Positions 38,554 to 46,901 of a DNA stretch of 58,223 bases are shown here, one piece after another; the first letter of the stretch is position 1, and every line of letters starts with the position of its first letter. The notes under the pieces are model-generated. The model was not told the origin of the DNA, did not search any database, and saw only the letters and a list, made by a program, of their open reading frames with translations. Source of the DNA: Betaproteobacteria bacterium (lineage in GTDB: Bacteria > Pseudomonadota > Gammaproteobacteria > Burkholderiales > Rhodocyclaceae); NCBI GenBank assembly GCA_009781085.1, contig WQYV01000004.1:1-58223 (forward strand), in the 5' to 3' direction. The translations under genes were made by a program, and so were the position numbers.

Positions 38554-39933
38554 ATGCTGAAAACGTTTAGCCAGTATTTTTCATTGCACGTATTACAGCG
38601 GATTGGCCTTGATTTGCTGTTGCTCGTAGTGGCCGTCATTGCATCAGCCGTACTCCAGGCGGATGACAGTGGGATCGAGTTAAAAGGGCTCCTTCCGTCT
38701 GCGCTTGCGTTCGCTGTGGTGATGATTATTGGCAATTTCGCTTTCGGCCTGTACCGGCCAGTCGATGAAGACAGCCCGCAGGCCGCGTTCGCCCGGTTCG
38801 TGCTGGCTGCATTGTTCTGCCTGCCGGTGGCCTACGGTGTGATGTGGCTCCTGCCCTGGCAAGGTTTTGACTCGTTGGCGATGCGGCTCCAGGTGCTTAT
38901 TTCAGTGCTGGCCGTATTGTTGCTGCGGACGCTGATCAACCGCAACCAGGCATCTTCGCTTTTTGCCCCCAGGATATTGGTCGTCGGTACGGGCAAGGAA
39001 GCACAGGAAGCGGAGAACATCCTGTTGAGCCCTGAGCATGGGAAGACGGGCGTACAGGGTTTTTTCCCCATCGACAATGAGGGTGAAGAACAGTTTGTCG
39101 GAGCAGAGAAGGTCGTTTCCGACAACAGCCTGACCGAGGCGGTCAAAAAGATGGGGATCGACATCATCATCGTAGCGATCAGCGAACTCCGGGGCAGGGC
39201 ACTGCCTTTGCGCGAATTGCTCGATTGTAAGCTTGCTGGAGTGCGGATACTTGATTGGCACTCGTTTCACGAACGGGTGCGCCGTCAGGTGCGGCTCGAT
39301 TCCCTGCGTGCGAGTTGGCTGATTTTTGGCGAAGGTTTCCAGCAGCCCCTGGCGCGGATGTTCTTCAAGCGGGTGTTCGACCTGGTGATTTCTTTCTTTT
39401 TGCTTGTCCTGATTTCGCCGGTGATGATCTTGGCTGCGTTCCTGATCGTGTTCGAGGACCGTGGGCCGATGTTCTACCGCCAGGAACGGGTGGGGTTGGG
39501 CGGCCAGGTTTTCAGGGTCATCCGGTTCCGTTGCAAGCGTGTCGATGACGGAAGCACAAACGAGGATTTACCTGCGCCGGGGGAGTTTTCAAAAATTGGG
39601 TGGATCATTCATAGGTTGCGCCTCGACCGGTTGCCGCAATTGCTCAATGTGCTTCGAGGCGATATGAGCCTGGTAGGCCCGCGCCCGGAACGGCCTTCGT
39701 TTGTAGATCGCGTAGCACGCGAAATTCCGTTTTATGGCGTGCGCCACTGCGTCAAACCGGGCATGACCGGCTGGGCCAGGGTACATGACCGGGGTGATGA
39801 CGATTCGATACCCGGCGCAATCCAGAAGCTGCAATACGAACTTTATTACGTCAAGAATCACTCACTGGTGCTTGATATGCTCGTGTTGCTTGAGACTGTG
39901 CATGTGGTGCTGATGGGCAAGCGTGCGCGATGA
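38554..39933 (+). CDS. Polyprenyl glycosylphosphotransferase, XrtA/PEP-CTERM type, with altered catalytic dyad
   Basis: A 459-residue membrane sugar-1-phosphate transferase of the type found in exopolysaccharide loci of PEP-CTERM bacteria. About four N-terminal helices, a Rossmann-like middle domain (RILVVGTGKEAQEAEN) and the C-terminal transferase domain from FFKRVFDLVISFFLLVL are visible. The domain keeps NVLRGDMSLVGPRPERPSFV and the TGWARV end, but the usual Asp-Glu catalytic dyad of LDELPQ reads D358-R359 in LDRLPQ, and FRSM reads FRCK. Such enzymes start EPS repeat-unit assembly on undecaprenyl phosphate; this copy may be altered or inactive. It overlaps prsK by four bases. Confidence 0.85.
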   Translation: MLKTFSQYFSLHVLQRIGLDLLLLVVAVIASAVLQADDSGIELKGLLPSALAFAVVMIIGNFAFGLYRPVDEDSPQAAFARFVLAALFCLPVAYGVMWLLPWQGFDSLAMRLQVLISVLAVLLLRTLINRNQASSLFAPRILVVGTGKEAQEAENILLSPEHGKTGVQGFFPIDNEGEEQFVGAEKVVSDNSLTEAVKKMGIDIIIVAISELRGRALPLRELLDCKLAGVRILDWHSFHERVRRQVRLDSLRASWLIFGEGFQQPLARMFFKRVFDLVISFFLLVLISPVMILAAFLIVFEDRGPMFYRQERVGLGGQVFRVIRFRCKRVDDGSTNEDLPAPGEFSKIGWIIHRLRLDRLPQLLNVLRGDMSLVGPRPERPSFVDRVAREIPFYGVRHCVKPGMTGWARVHDRGDDDSIPGAIQKLQYELYYVKNHSLVLDMLVLLETVHVVLMGKRAR

Positions 39934-42020
39934 GCGACCTGACCGATTTTGCGATTTGGGGCTATGTACTGACGGCGCTTGTTTATGGAGGATTTGCGCT
40001 GTACTTGTACGCGGCTTGGCGGGGGGCAGCGGTTGGCGGCTGGCTGTTGCTGGCCGTGACCTTATCCTGTGTCTGGGCACTAGGCTGCCTTTGGTATTCT
40101 AAGCGCCCTTCGACGATGACTTTTCTATGGTCTTCTGTCCTGGACATGTTACGTGGCGGGAGCTGGTTCGCGTTTCTGCTAGTTTTGTTGCACCCTCTGC
40201 TTGGCGATGGCTGGAAGCGTTTCCTGGTTGTCGGGATCATTGTGTTTGGGGTGCAGTTAACCGGGGGCGTGTGCCTCGGCTTGGCTCTGATATCAGACGA
40301 AAGGGCGGCCAGATTGATTTTTGCCGGCTCATTGGCCGGCGCGGTACTGGGGTTGGTGCTGATCGAGCAACTCTACCTCGGCGTCCCGTCAGATGTACGC
40401 CGAACGCTCAAACCTTTGTGTATGGGGTTAGGTGCGGCATACGTATATGAGCTTTACATGTTTTCTGATGCTTTCCTTTTTTGGAGCAAAGTTTCTCCTA
40501 CTTGGGCCGTGCGCGGCCCTGCCTATGTTCTGATCATCCCGCTGGTGGCGATTTCGGGCGCACGCAACCCGTCTTGGTCCCTGCGCATGGCCCTGTCGCG
40601 CGAGGCGGCGTTTCATACTACGTCGCTGGGTTTGTCGGGGCTTTACCTGCTGGCGGTCTCGGGTATCGGTTTTTATGTGCGCAAGTACGGCGGGGAGTGG
40701 GGGCAAGCCCTGCAAACGGTGATGCTGTTTGCGGCGCTGTTGCTGTTGGCGGTGCTCATGTCGTCCTCAGCGCAACGGGCCAAGTTGCGTGTATTCATCA
40801 GCAAGCACCTGTTCCCGTATCGTTATGACTACCGTGCCGAATGGTTGCGTTTCACCCGTTCGCTGTCTTCGGCGGACGGTCAATCAAACCTTGGGCAATC
40901 GGTTATCACCGCGCTAGCCAATTTGGTAGAAAGTCCCGGTGGCGCGCTGTGGCTGCAGGATAATGCAGGAGAAAACGTCAGTTTCACGGTTCAGGCAAGG
41001 GTCAGCCTGCCTACGCAAGTAGAAGCGACGGAACCGGATGGAAGCTCGCTGGTGAATTTCATGCGGAAACGAGGATGGATCATCAACCTGGAAGAGTTTC
41101 GCCGGAGTCCTGAAAACTATCCTGGCCTGATATTGCCGGATTGGCTGGCATCGCGCTTTCCGGACGCCTGGTTGCTGATCCCGCTCATTGGTGGTGCGGG
41201 GCTGATTGGGTTCGTCTTGCTCTCGACGCCCCGGACACGTTTCGAGATCGACTGGGAAGTGCTCGACCTACTCAAGACCGCCCAGCATCAGGCGGCCAGC
41301 GACCTGGAAAGGACGCTGGCTGCCGAGGGTTTGCTGGAAGCGCGCAAGTTCGAGTCCTTCAACCGCATGACGGCTTTCGTCGTCCACGACCTGAAAAACC
41401 TCGTGGCCCAATTGACGTTGGTGCTGCGCAATGCTGCGCGCCACAAAAACAATCCCGAGTTCCAGGCCGATATGCTTGAAACCGTGGCGCACGTCGAGGC
41501 CAAGATGCGCGAGTTGATGACCCAGTTGCAGGGAAAGCGTTCGATTGACCCCCCCCGTGTGCTCAATCTGGCGAAAGCATTAGAAAATATCTACTACGTC
41601 AAGCAAGGGCAGCACCCTTTGATGGAACTCAACATACCGTCGGATTGCGGTACATTCATGGTGCAGGCGCATCCTGAACGATTGGAGCGTGTGATTGGTC
41701 ATATCGTACAAAATGCCATTGAAGCTACGCCAGAGGATGGTAAGGTACAAATTTCGCTGGAGCTTTCCGGTTTGGATCGGGTGCGCGTCGTGGTTTTGGA
41801 TACCGGCTGCGGTATGTCGGATGACTTCGTTCGCGAGCATCTTTCACGCCCGTTTCAAACGACCAAGTCCAGCGGGATGGGAATCGGTGTTTATGAAACT
41901 AGCCAGTACGTCCGTGAACTGGGCGGTGGGGTGATCTACGAGAGCAGTAAGGGCGTTGGTACGCGGGTGGCTATCGAACTACCCCTACATACGAGGCTGG
42001 ATCCAGGACACGGAGAATAG
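39930..42020 (+). CDS. prsK: PEP-CTERM system histidine kinase PrsK
   Basis: A 696-residue sensor kinase. Roughly the first 290 residues contain about ten hydrophobic helices, followed by a GAF-like domain (residues ~320-445) and a histidine kinase core: the phospho-acceptor is H486 in VVHDLKNLVAQL, with the N box HIVQNAIEATPEDG and G boxes VLDTGCGMS and GMGIGVYET. The whole layout matches PrsK, the partner of PrsR. It starts within the sugar transferase end and is followed by prsR after 27 bp. Confidence 0.92.
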   Translation: MSDLTDFAIWGYVLTALVYGGFALYLYAAWRGAAVGGWLLLAVTLSCVWALGCLWYSKRPSTMTFLWSSVLDMLRGGSWFAFLLVLLHPLLGDGWKRFLVVGIIVFGVQLTGGVCLGLALISDERAARLIFAGSLAGAVLGLVLIEQLYLGVPSDVRRTLKPLCMGLGAAYVYELYMFSDAFLFWSKVSPTWAVRGPAYVLIIPLVAISGARNPSWSLRMALSREAAFHTTSLGLSGLYLLAVSGIGFYVRKYGGEWGQALQTVMLFAALLLLAVLMSSSAQRAKLRVFISKHLFPYRYDYRAEWLRFTRSLSSADGQSNLGQSVITALANLVESPGGALWLQDNAGENVSFTVQARVSLPTQVEATEPDGSSLVNFMRKRGWIINLEEFRRSPENYPGLILPDWLASRFPDAWLLIPLIGGAGLIGFVLLSTPRTRFEIDWEVLDLLKTAQHQAASDLERTLAAEGLLEARKFESFNRMTAFVVHDLKNLVAQLTLVLRNAARHKNNPEFQADMLETVAHVEAKMRELMTQLQGKRSIDPPRVLNLAKALENIYYVKQGQHPLMELNIPSDCGTFMVQAHPERLERVIGHIVQNAIEATPEDGKVQISLELSGLDRVRVVVLDTGCGMSDDFVREHLSRPFQTTKSSGMGIGVYETSQYVRELGGGVIYESSKGVGTRVAIELPLHTRLDPGHGE

Positions 42021-42047
42021 GAACACAAAGAAAATCAGGCTGAGAGC

Positions 42048-43412
42048 ATGACTGACAAACAAAGAACCCTGTTGATCGTCGAGGACGATCCTGCCCTGCA
42101 GAAACAAATGCGCTGGGCTTTCGATGGTTTCGAGACCGTGGTAGCGGATGACCGCGAGAGCGCGATTACGCAGATGCGCCGTCACGAGCCTGCTGTCGTG
42201 ACAATGGATCTGGGGCTACCTCCACGGCCCGACGATGTGAGCGTGGGTTTCGCCCTTCTGAGTGAGATCCTGGTGCTGGCTCCCGAAACCAAGATCATTG
42301 TCCTCACCGGGCAGCATGACCGCGAAAACGCAGTGCGCGCTGTCGGCATGGGGGCTTACGACTTTTTCAGCAAACCCTTCGAGCCAGAATTGCTGACGCT
42401 GACCATTGAACGCGCTTTCCGCCTTTACGATTTGCAGGCGGAAAATAGGAAGTTGCAACAGACGCGGACTGGGTCGGTGATGGGGTTCATCACACGCGAC
42501 CCAGGCATGCAGAAGATCTGCCATACCATCGAGCGGGTGGCTCAGGCTTCCGTCACCGTGGCTTTGTTTGGCGACAGTGGGACTGGCAAGGAAGTGTTGG
42601 CGCGTGGGCTGCATCAGTTGTCGCAGCGTGCGTCGGAGCGGTTCGTTGCCATCAACTGCGCAGCGATTCCCGAAAACCTGCTCGAAAGCGAACTGTTCGG
42701 TTATGAAAAAGGTGCTTTTACTGGTGCGTCCCGTCAGACTCTTGGCAAGATTGAAACCGCGCACAAGGGGACGCTTTTCCTGGACGAAATCGGCGACTTG
42801 CCAATATCCCTCCAGGCAAAATTGTTGCGTTTCCTTCAGGAAAGGGTGATCGAACGTCTTGGTGGCCGCCAGGAAATCCCGGTCGATGTCCGAGTTGTCT
42901 GTGCGACCCACCGCGACCTCAAGGCTCAGATTCAGACCGGGCTATTCCGCGAAGACCTCTATTACCGTCTGGCGGAGATCGTCGTCACGATTCCGCCACT
43001 ACATGACCGCGAGGGCGATGCCGTCCTGCTTGCCCATCACTTTATACGGCAGTTTGCGCAGGAAAACGGGCGCGGTTCGATCCAACTCGGCGAAGATGCC
43101 ATTGCCGCGATTGAATCCTATGCCTGGCCGGGCAACGTGCGGGAACTGGAAAATTGCCTCAAGCGCGCCGTCATCATGGCCGACGGCAGCCGCATCACGG
43201 CGGAAGACCTTGGCCTGGACACGGGGGAAGACGAAGAAGCCCTCGAATACCTGAACCTACGCCGGGTACGGGAAGCGGCCGAACGCCAAGCCGTCGTGCG
43301 GGTACTGGCGCGTACCAACGGCAATATCGCCCGCGCAGCAGAAGTGCTTGGGGTCAGCCGCCCATCGCTTTACGACCTCATGAGCCGGTTTGGGCTGAAG
43401 AAAGATAACTGA
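42048..43412 (+). CDS. prsR: PEP-CTERM-box response regulator PrsR (sigma-54 activator)
   Basis: A 454-residue NtrC-type regulator. The receiver domain has phospho-acceptor D54 in VTMDLGLPP and K-containing FFSKPFEPELL. The AAA+ domain shows GDSGTGKEV, the sigma-54-contacting GAFTGA at residues 222-227 and LFLDEIGDLP. A Fis-type HTH (NIARAAEVLGVSRPSLYDLM) ends the protein. PrsR activates PEP-CTERM protein and EPS genes from sigma-54 promoters. No exosortase or PEP-CTERM target is found in this window. Confidence 0.94.
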   Translation: MTDKQRTLLIVEDDPALQKQMRWAFDGFETVVADDRESAITQMRRHEPAVVTMDLGLPPRPDDVSVGFALLSEILVLAPETKIIVLTGQHDRENAVRAVGMGAYDFFSKPFEPELLTLTIERAFRLYDLQAENRKLQQTRTGSVMGFITRDPGMQKICHTIERVAQASVTVALFGDSGTGKEVLARGLHQLSQRASERFVAINCAAIPENLLESELFGYEKGAFTGASRQTLGKIETAHKGTLFLDEIGDLPISLQAKLLRFLQERVIERLGGRQEIPVDVRVVCATHRDLKAQIQTGLFREDLYYRLAEIVVTIPPLHDREGDAVLLAHHFIRQFAQENGRGSIQLGEDAIAAIESYAWPGNVRELENCLKRAVIMADGSRITAEDLGLDTGEDEEALEYLNLRRVREAAERQAVVRVLARTNGNIARAAEVLGVSRPSLYDLMSRFGLKKDN

Positions 43413-43501
43413 CGGGCAGGGAGCCGCACGTTCTTTCCCTCGCTAAAGCGCGGTTTCGATTTAAGTCTATACAGATCAAAGATGCTCTGATCGTGAATCC
43501 C

Positions 43502-43558
43502 GTAAGGGACGATGGCAATCGTTCCGCCGAATCACAGGCGGATTGCCTCCGTCCCTAC
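43502..43558. repeat. Imperfect inverted repeat after prsR
   Basis: GTAAGGGACGATGGCAATCG on the left pairs imperfectly with GGATTGCCTCCGTCCCTAC on the right, with GCCGAATCACAGGC at the tip. It resembles dispersed intergenic palindromes and could also help terminate the prsR transcript. Confidence 0.45.
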
Positions 43559-43598
43559 AAGAATCCGTCTCAAGATAGAGTAAAAAATGTATGCACTT

Positions 43599-43680
43599 AG
43601 AGCGATTTTGCTTTGAATGCGTACCTTCATGACAAGTGGGAGAGGGGAATGAATGTACAGGTTTAAATTGAAAACGCTCT
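43599..43680. mobile_element. MITE-like element, copy B
   Basis: An 82-bp element with ends AGAGCGATTTTGC and AAAACGCTCT and TA at both outer sides. Its right half (from ACAAGTGGGAGAGGGG on) is nearly identical to copy A at 34853-34943; its left half (to CGTACCTTCATG) matches copy C at 57930-57962 in inverted orientation. A further half end, AACAGCTCTA, follows at about 43689. Confidence 0.65.
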
Positions 43681-44109
43681 AAATCAAAACAGCTCTAAAT
43701 AACCATAATAAGGATGAGGGTTATTTCCGTACTGCTTACCACTTTTTGATAAGAGCTATCCTCGTTGCCCCAGTTTTTGAAAAATTAATTAAAAATTTTT
43801 ATAACCCTACTTAAAAAGGGGTCAGCACCTTTAACGGGAATTGTTGATAAGGCAGGTCAAAAAAAATTTAATAAACCTATAATACAGATGTCATTTTTAA
43901 ATTTATTATTTTCTTTTTTACAAAATGTTAGGCGTCCTAAATGGTTTTCCCTGTTTAAGATATTCAGATACTATTCGAAACAAGAAATGTCATTCGTTTT
44001 ATAGTTTATGCAATAACTGGGCTACTTTGTGTGCCTTTTTAAATAAATCATTGAATCTGTATAATCCCTCGTGCTTTGATTCGTGAATATTTACTTGACG
44101 GAGGCATGA
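43681..44109 (+). other. AT-rich leader region upstream of the two-partner secretion locus
   Basis: About 430 bp of strongly AT-rich DNA without a convincing ORF separates the mobile-element scar from the ialB-tpsB-tpsA genes. Long A and T tracts (for example 43790-43800 and 43895-43920) suggest curvature and binding by nucleoid proteins. Two TATAAT hexamers occur, at 43878-43883 and 44060-44065. Confidence 0.5.
44060..44065 (+). promoter_or_regulatory. Candidate -10 box for the two-partner secretion operon
   Basis: A perfect TATAAT lies 44 bp before the ialB-like start. The -35 region at the right distance is T-rich but poor, so an activator or derepression may be needed. This is a weak prediction. 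Confidence 0.35.
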
Positions 44110-45069
44110 ATGTTACGACGCGTACTGCGCATGTTTGCCCTAGCTGGCACGATAGCGGCATCCCTGCTGCCGGTTGGCGCGGGGGCGCAAGGCGCCGCGC
44201 CGGCCAGCGCTCCGAAACCGTCCGCGGGGCAGGCACCCGCGCCGGCTCCGGCCCCGCGGCTGTACGCGCAGCGCTTCGATGACTGGGTCTGGCGCTGCAC
44301 CGCGCCCGCGGACGGCAAAGCGCCTGCCTCCTGCGAGGCCGCGCAGTCGGTGATGGTCAGGCTTGACCAGGACAGCGGCGTCATCAACGTCCTCGACCTG
44401 GCCGTGTCGTCGAACGGCGACCCCTCCGTCAAGGCGCCTTGGGTGATGGTGGCGCTCACGCCGCTGGACGTCTTCCTGCCCACGGGCTTCGGGATAGGCC
44501 CCATGGACGACAAAGCCAAGGACGCCGCCAAGTCCGTCACGGTGCACTTCCGCAACTGCAACCAAATGGGCTGCTTCGTGACCTTCGCGCTCGACGCGGC
44601 CATGGCGGACAGCTTCCGGCATGCGCAGCAGGGGGAAGGCTTTTTCAAGCTCCTCAACGGCAAGACCGTGCGGGTCGTGTTCTCGCTGAAAGGCTTTGAC
44701 AAGGCTCTCGATAGCCTCGGCTCCAAGTCGCTGCCCCCGCTCGTGCAGGTGGCGCCGCCCAAGCCCGCAGCGGTAGCTCCCGCCCCTGCGGCGGCCGCCG
44801 CCGCCGCGCCCAAGCCTGCGGCGGCTCCCGCCCCTACGGCGGCACCCGCGGCTGCGCCCAAGCCTGCGGCGGCCCCCGCCCCTACGGCGGCACCTGCGGC
44901 TGCGCCCAAGCCTGCGGCGGCCCCCGCCCCTGCGGCAGCACCCGCGGCTGCGCCCAAGCCTGCGGCGGCTCCCGCCCCTGCGGCAGCACCCGCGGCCGCG
45001 CCCAAGCCTGCGGCGGCCCCCGCCCCTGCGGCTAAACCTGCGGCGGCTCCCGCCGCCACGGCGAAGTAA
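44110..45069 (+). CDS. IalB-like periplasmic protein with Pro/Ala-repeat tail
   Basis: A 319-residue protein. A signal peptide (LRMFALAGTIAASLLPVGAG) is followed by a Pro/Ala linker and a domain resembling invasion-associated locus B (IalB): DWVWRCTAP, four cysteines (C in WRC, SCEAAQ, NCNQMGC), LPTGFGIG, and FSLKGFDKALDSL. From about residue 215 the chain is almost only Pro, Ala and Lys, with 16-residue tandem units (48 bp in DNA). GGAGG precedes the ATG. It lies 5 bp upstream of the tpsB-like gene, so it likely acts with that transporter, perhaps as a periplasmic spacer or chaperone; this is inference. Confidence 0.75.
   Translation: MLRRVLRMFALAGTIAASLLPVGAGAQGAAPASAPKPSAGQAPAPAPAPRLYAQRFDDWVWRCTAPADGKAPASCEAAQSVMVRLDQDSGVINVLDLAVSSNGDPSVKAPWVMVALTPLDVFLPTGFGIGPMDDKAKDAAKSVTVHFRNCNQMGCFVTFALDAAMADSFRHAQQGEGFFKLLNGKTVRVVFSLKGFDKALDSLGSKSLPPLVQVAPPKPAAVAPAPAAAAAAAPKPAAAPAPTAAPAAAPKPAAAPAPTAAPAAAPKPAAAPAPAAAPAAAPKPAAAPAPAAAPAAAPKPAAAPAPAAKPAAAPAATAK
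44812..45051 (+). repeat. 48-bp tandem repeat array coding for Pro/Ala-rich units
   Basis: Four full units begin at 44812, 44860, 44908 and 44956, with a partial fifth at 45004; each codes for KPAAAPAP(T/A)AAPAAAP. The units are nearly identical at DNA level, so the array can expand or contract by slippage in 16-residue steps without shifting the frame. Confidence 0.85.
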
Positions 45070-45074
45070 AAGCC

Positions 45075-46862
45075 ATGGGGCGCCACAAACCCCGCCTGCG
45101 GTTCCCGCGGCTGGCCGCCCTCGTCGCCGTCACATGCCTGGGCGGGCTGGCGGCGGGGGACGCTCTCACACAAAGCATAGTGCCCGCCGACGAGGCTGCG
45201 CGCATGATGCGCCAGTTCGAAAGCCAGCAGTCCGAGCAGCAGCGGCTGCGCCAGCTTGAGGAGCTTCAGCGCAGCAACCGTGCGCCCGCTGGCGAAGTGC
45301 CCGCGCCCCCCGCCGTGCCCCAAAGCGCCCCCGAGGGCGAGCAATGCTCGCAGGTCACCACGGTCAAGGTCGACGGCGTGCACCTCGTCCCAGAGGCGGC
45401 TTTGCGAGCCACGGTGTCGGCCTGGGAGGGGAAATGCCTGGGCCTGGCCGAGATCAACAGCGTGCTCAAGGCAATCACGTTCCTCTACGTCGAGCGCGGC
45501 TACGTCGCCGCACGTGCGTACCTGCCGGAACAGGATCTCTCGGGAGGCGTGCTGGGTATCGCCGTGGACGAAGGCAGCCTCGAAGGCATCCGCCTCAACG
45601 GGCAGGAGGCCAGCAGCGGAGCCATCGACAGCGCCTTCCCGGGGATGGTGGGCAAGCCCGTGAACCTGCGCGACATCGAGCAAGGGCTCGACCAGATGAA
45701 CCGGCTGCCCTCCAACAGTGCCACCGCCGCGCTGGGTGCGGGGGTGCAGCCCGGCGGCTCGCTGCTGGACATCACCAACAACCCGGAACGGCGCGTGCGG
45801 TTCAGCCTGGGGACGGACAGCCTCGGGGCCACGGTATCGGGCAAGTACCAGACGCGGCTCGATGTGCGGGCCGACAACGCCATGGGCTTCAACGACCTGT
45901 GGCAGCTCGGCTACCAGCGCTCCAGCGGGCGCAACCCGTTCTACCTGAACGGCAGCCTGCCCAACAGCGACACCGTCAACGCTTCCATGTCCGTTCCCTA
46001 CGGCTACTGGATTGGGGGGCTGGACGCTGTCTGGAGCCGCTACCGCTCCTCGGTGGCGAGCCAGCCCGTGGACATCGACACCTCGGGCAGTTCGGTCATC
46101 GCCAGCCCCTACGTGACGCGCGTGATCGGGCGTGACCAAGTCTCCAAGACCTCGCTCACCGTGCGGCTCACCTGGAAGGACACCAAGAACGACATCATGG
46201 GCACCCGCATCGACGTAGCCAGCCGCACCCTGTCGGTTGCCTCGCTCGAACTCAACCACAGCCGCCAGCTCTGGGGCGGGCAGGCCACGGCGGGCCTGGC
46301 CTACCACCGCGGGCTGGCCGTACTGGGCGCCTTTAACGACTCCAACGCCCCGGAGGGCTCGGCCAAAGGGCAGTTCTCCAAAGTCACCGCCTCGGTGGGC
46401 TACACCCGGCCGCTCGGCCAGGGGGGCGCGGTCCCGCTCTTTAGTACCTACGTGATGGGGCAATGGACCCCCGACCGGCTCTTCGGCACCGAGCAGATGT
46501 CGTTCGGTGGGTACTCAAGCATCCGCGGGGTGCGCGACGCGATGCTGTTCGCCGACAAAGGGGCGCTGTCGCGTACCGAGCTCTCGGTGTTGCTGCCAGC
46601 TCCCTCGCAGCACGGCGCGGCGCAACTGCTGGGCCGCGTCGAGCCCTACATCGGCGTCGACGTCGGCTATGCCGCCGCTATCGAAGGCGACCCCATGAGC
46701 AGCAACGGCACGATGGTGAGCGCGGCCATCGGCGTGCGCAACCGCGCCGGCCGCGTGGCCTTCGATCTCTGGTACGCAAAGCTGCTCGCAAAGCCGTCGA
46801 TGCCCGCCAACAGCATGACAGGGGGTTCCCTGGTGCAAGGGCGGATATCCATCTCGTTTTGA
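45075..46862 (+). CDS. TpsB/CdiB-type outer membrane transporter (ShlB/FhaC family)
   Basis: A 595-residue Omp85-superfamily transporter of two-partner secretion. A signal peptide is followed by a Gln/Arg-rich helix (QFESQQSEQQRLRQLEELQR), which resembles the plug helix, then two POTRA domains (from QVTTVKVDGVHLVPEAAL; the second with GVLGIAVDEGSLEGIRLNG). From about residue 230 it is a 16-strand barrel with the loop-6 motif SSIRGVRD and a terminal SISF phenylalanine. It exports the TpsA protein encoded 39 bp downstream. Antisense frames here are only effects of high G+C. Confidence 0.93.
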   Translation: MGRHKPRLRFPRLAALVAVTCLGGLAAGDALTQSIVPADEAARMMRQFESQQSEQQRLRQLEELQRSNRAPAGEVPAPPAVPQSAPEGEQCSQVTTVKVDGVHLVPEAALRATVSAWEGKCLGLAEINSVLKAITFLYVERGYVAARAYLPEQDLSGGVLGIAVDEGSLEGIRLNGQEASSGAIDSAFPGMVGKPVNLRDIEQGLDQMNRLPSNSATAALGAGVQPGGSLLDITNNPERRVRFSLGTDSLGATVSGKYQTRLDVRADNAMGFNDLWQLGYQRSSGRNPFYLNGSLPNSDTVNASMSVPYGYWIGGLDAVWSRYRSSVASQPVDIDTSGSSVIASPYVTRVIGRDQVSKTSLTVRLTWKDTKNDIMGTRIDVASRTLSVASLELNHSRQLWGGQATAGLAYHRGLAVLGAFNDSNAPEGSAKGQFSKVTASVGYTRPLGQGGAVPLFSTYVMGQWTPDRLFGTEQMSFGGYSSIRGVRDAMLFADKGALSRTELSVLLPAPSQHGAAQLLGRVEPYIGVDVGYAAAIEGDPMSSNGTMVSAAIGVRNRAGRVAFDLWYAKLLAKPSMPANSMTGGSLVQGRISISF

Positions 46863-46901
46863 ACGCGGCCCCGCATGCCGCGGGGCCAAGGGGAACATGC
46901 C

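Noticed and set aside
38554-43412. Exosortase gene or PEP-CTERM target proteins expected beside prsK-prsR
   Set aside because: No eight-helix exosortase and no protein ending in a PEP-helix-Arg tail is encoded in the window.
44812-45051. Regular 48-bp repeats considered as a CRISPR-like array
   Set aside because: There are no spacers; the units are contiguous and code in frame for a Pro/Ala tail.
44091-46463. 790-codon minus-strand open frame opposite ialB and tpsB
   Set aside because: It is a reading-frame shadow of very GC-rich coding DNA, rich in Ala/Gly/Arg, without domains, and opposite two well-supported genes.
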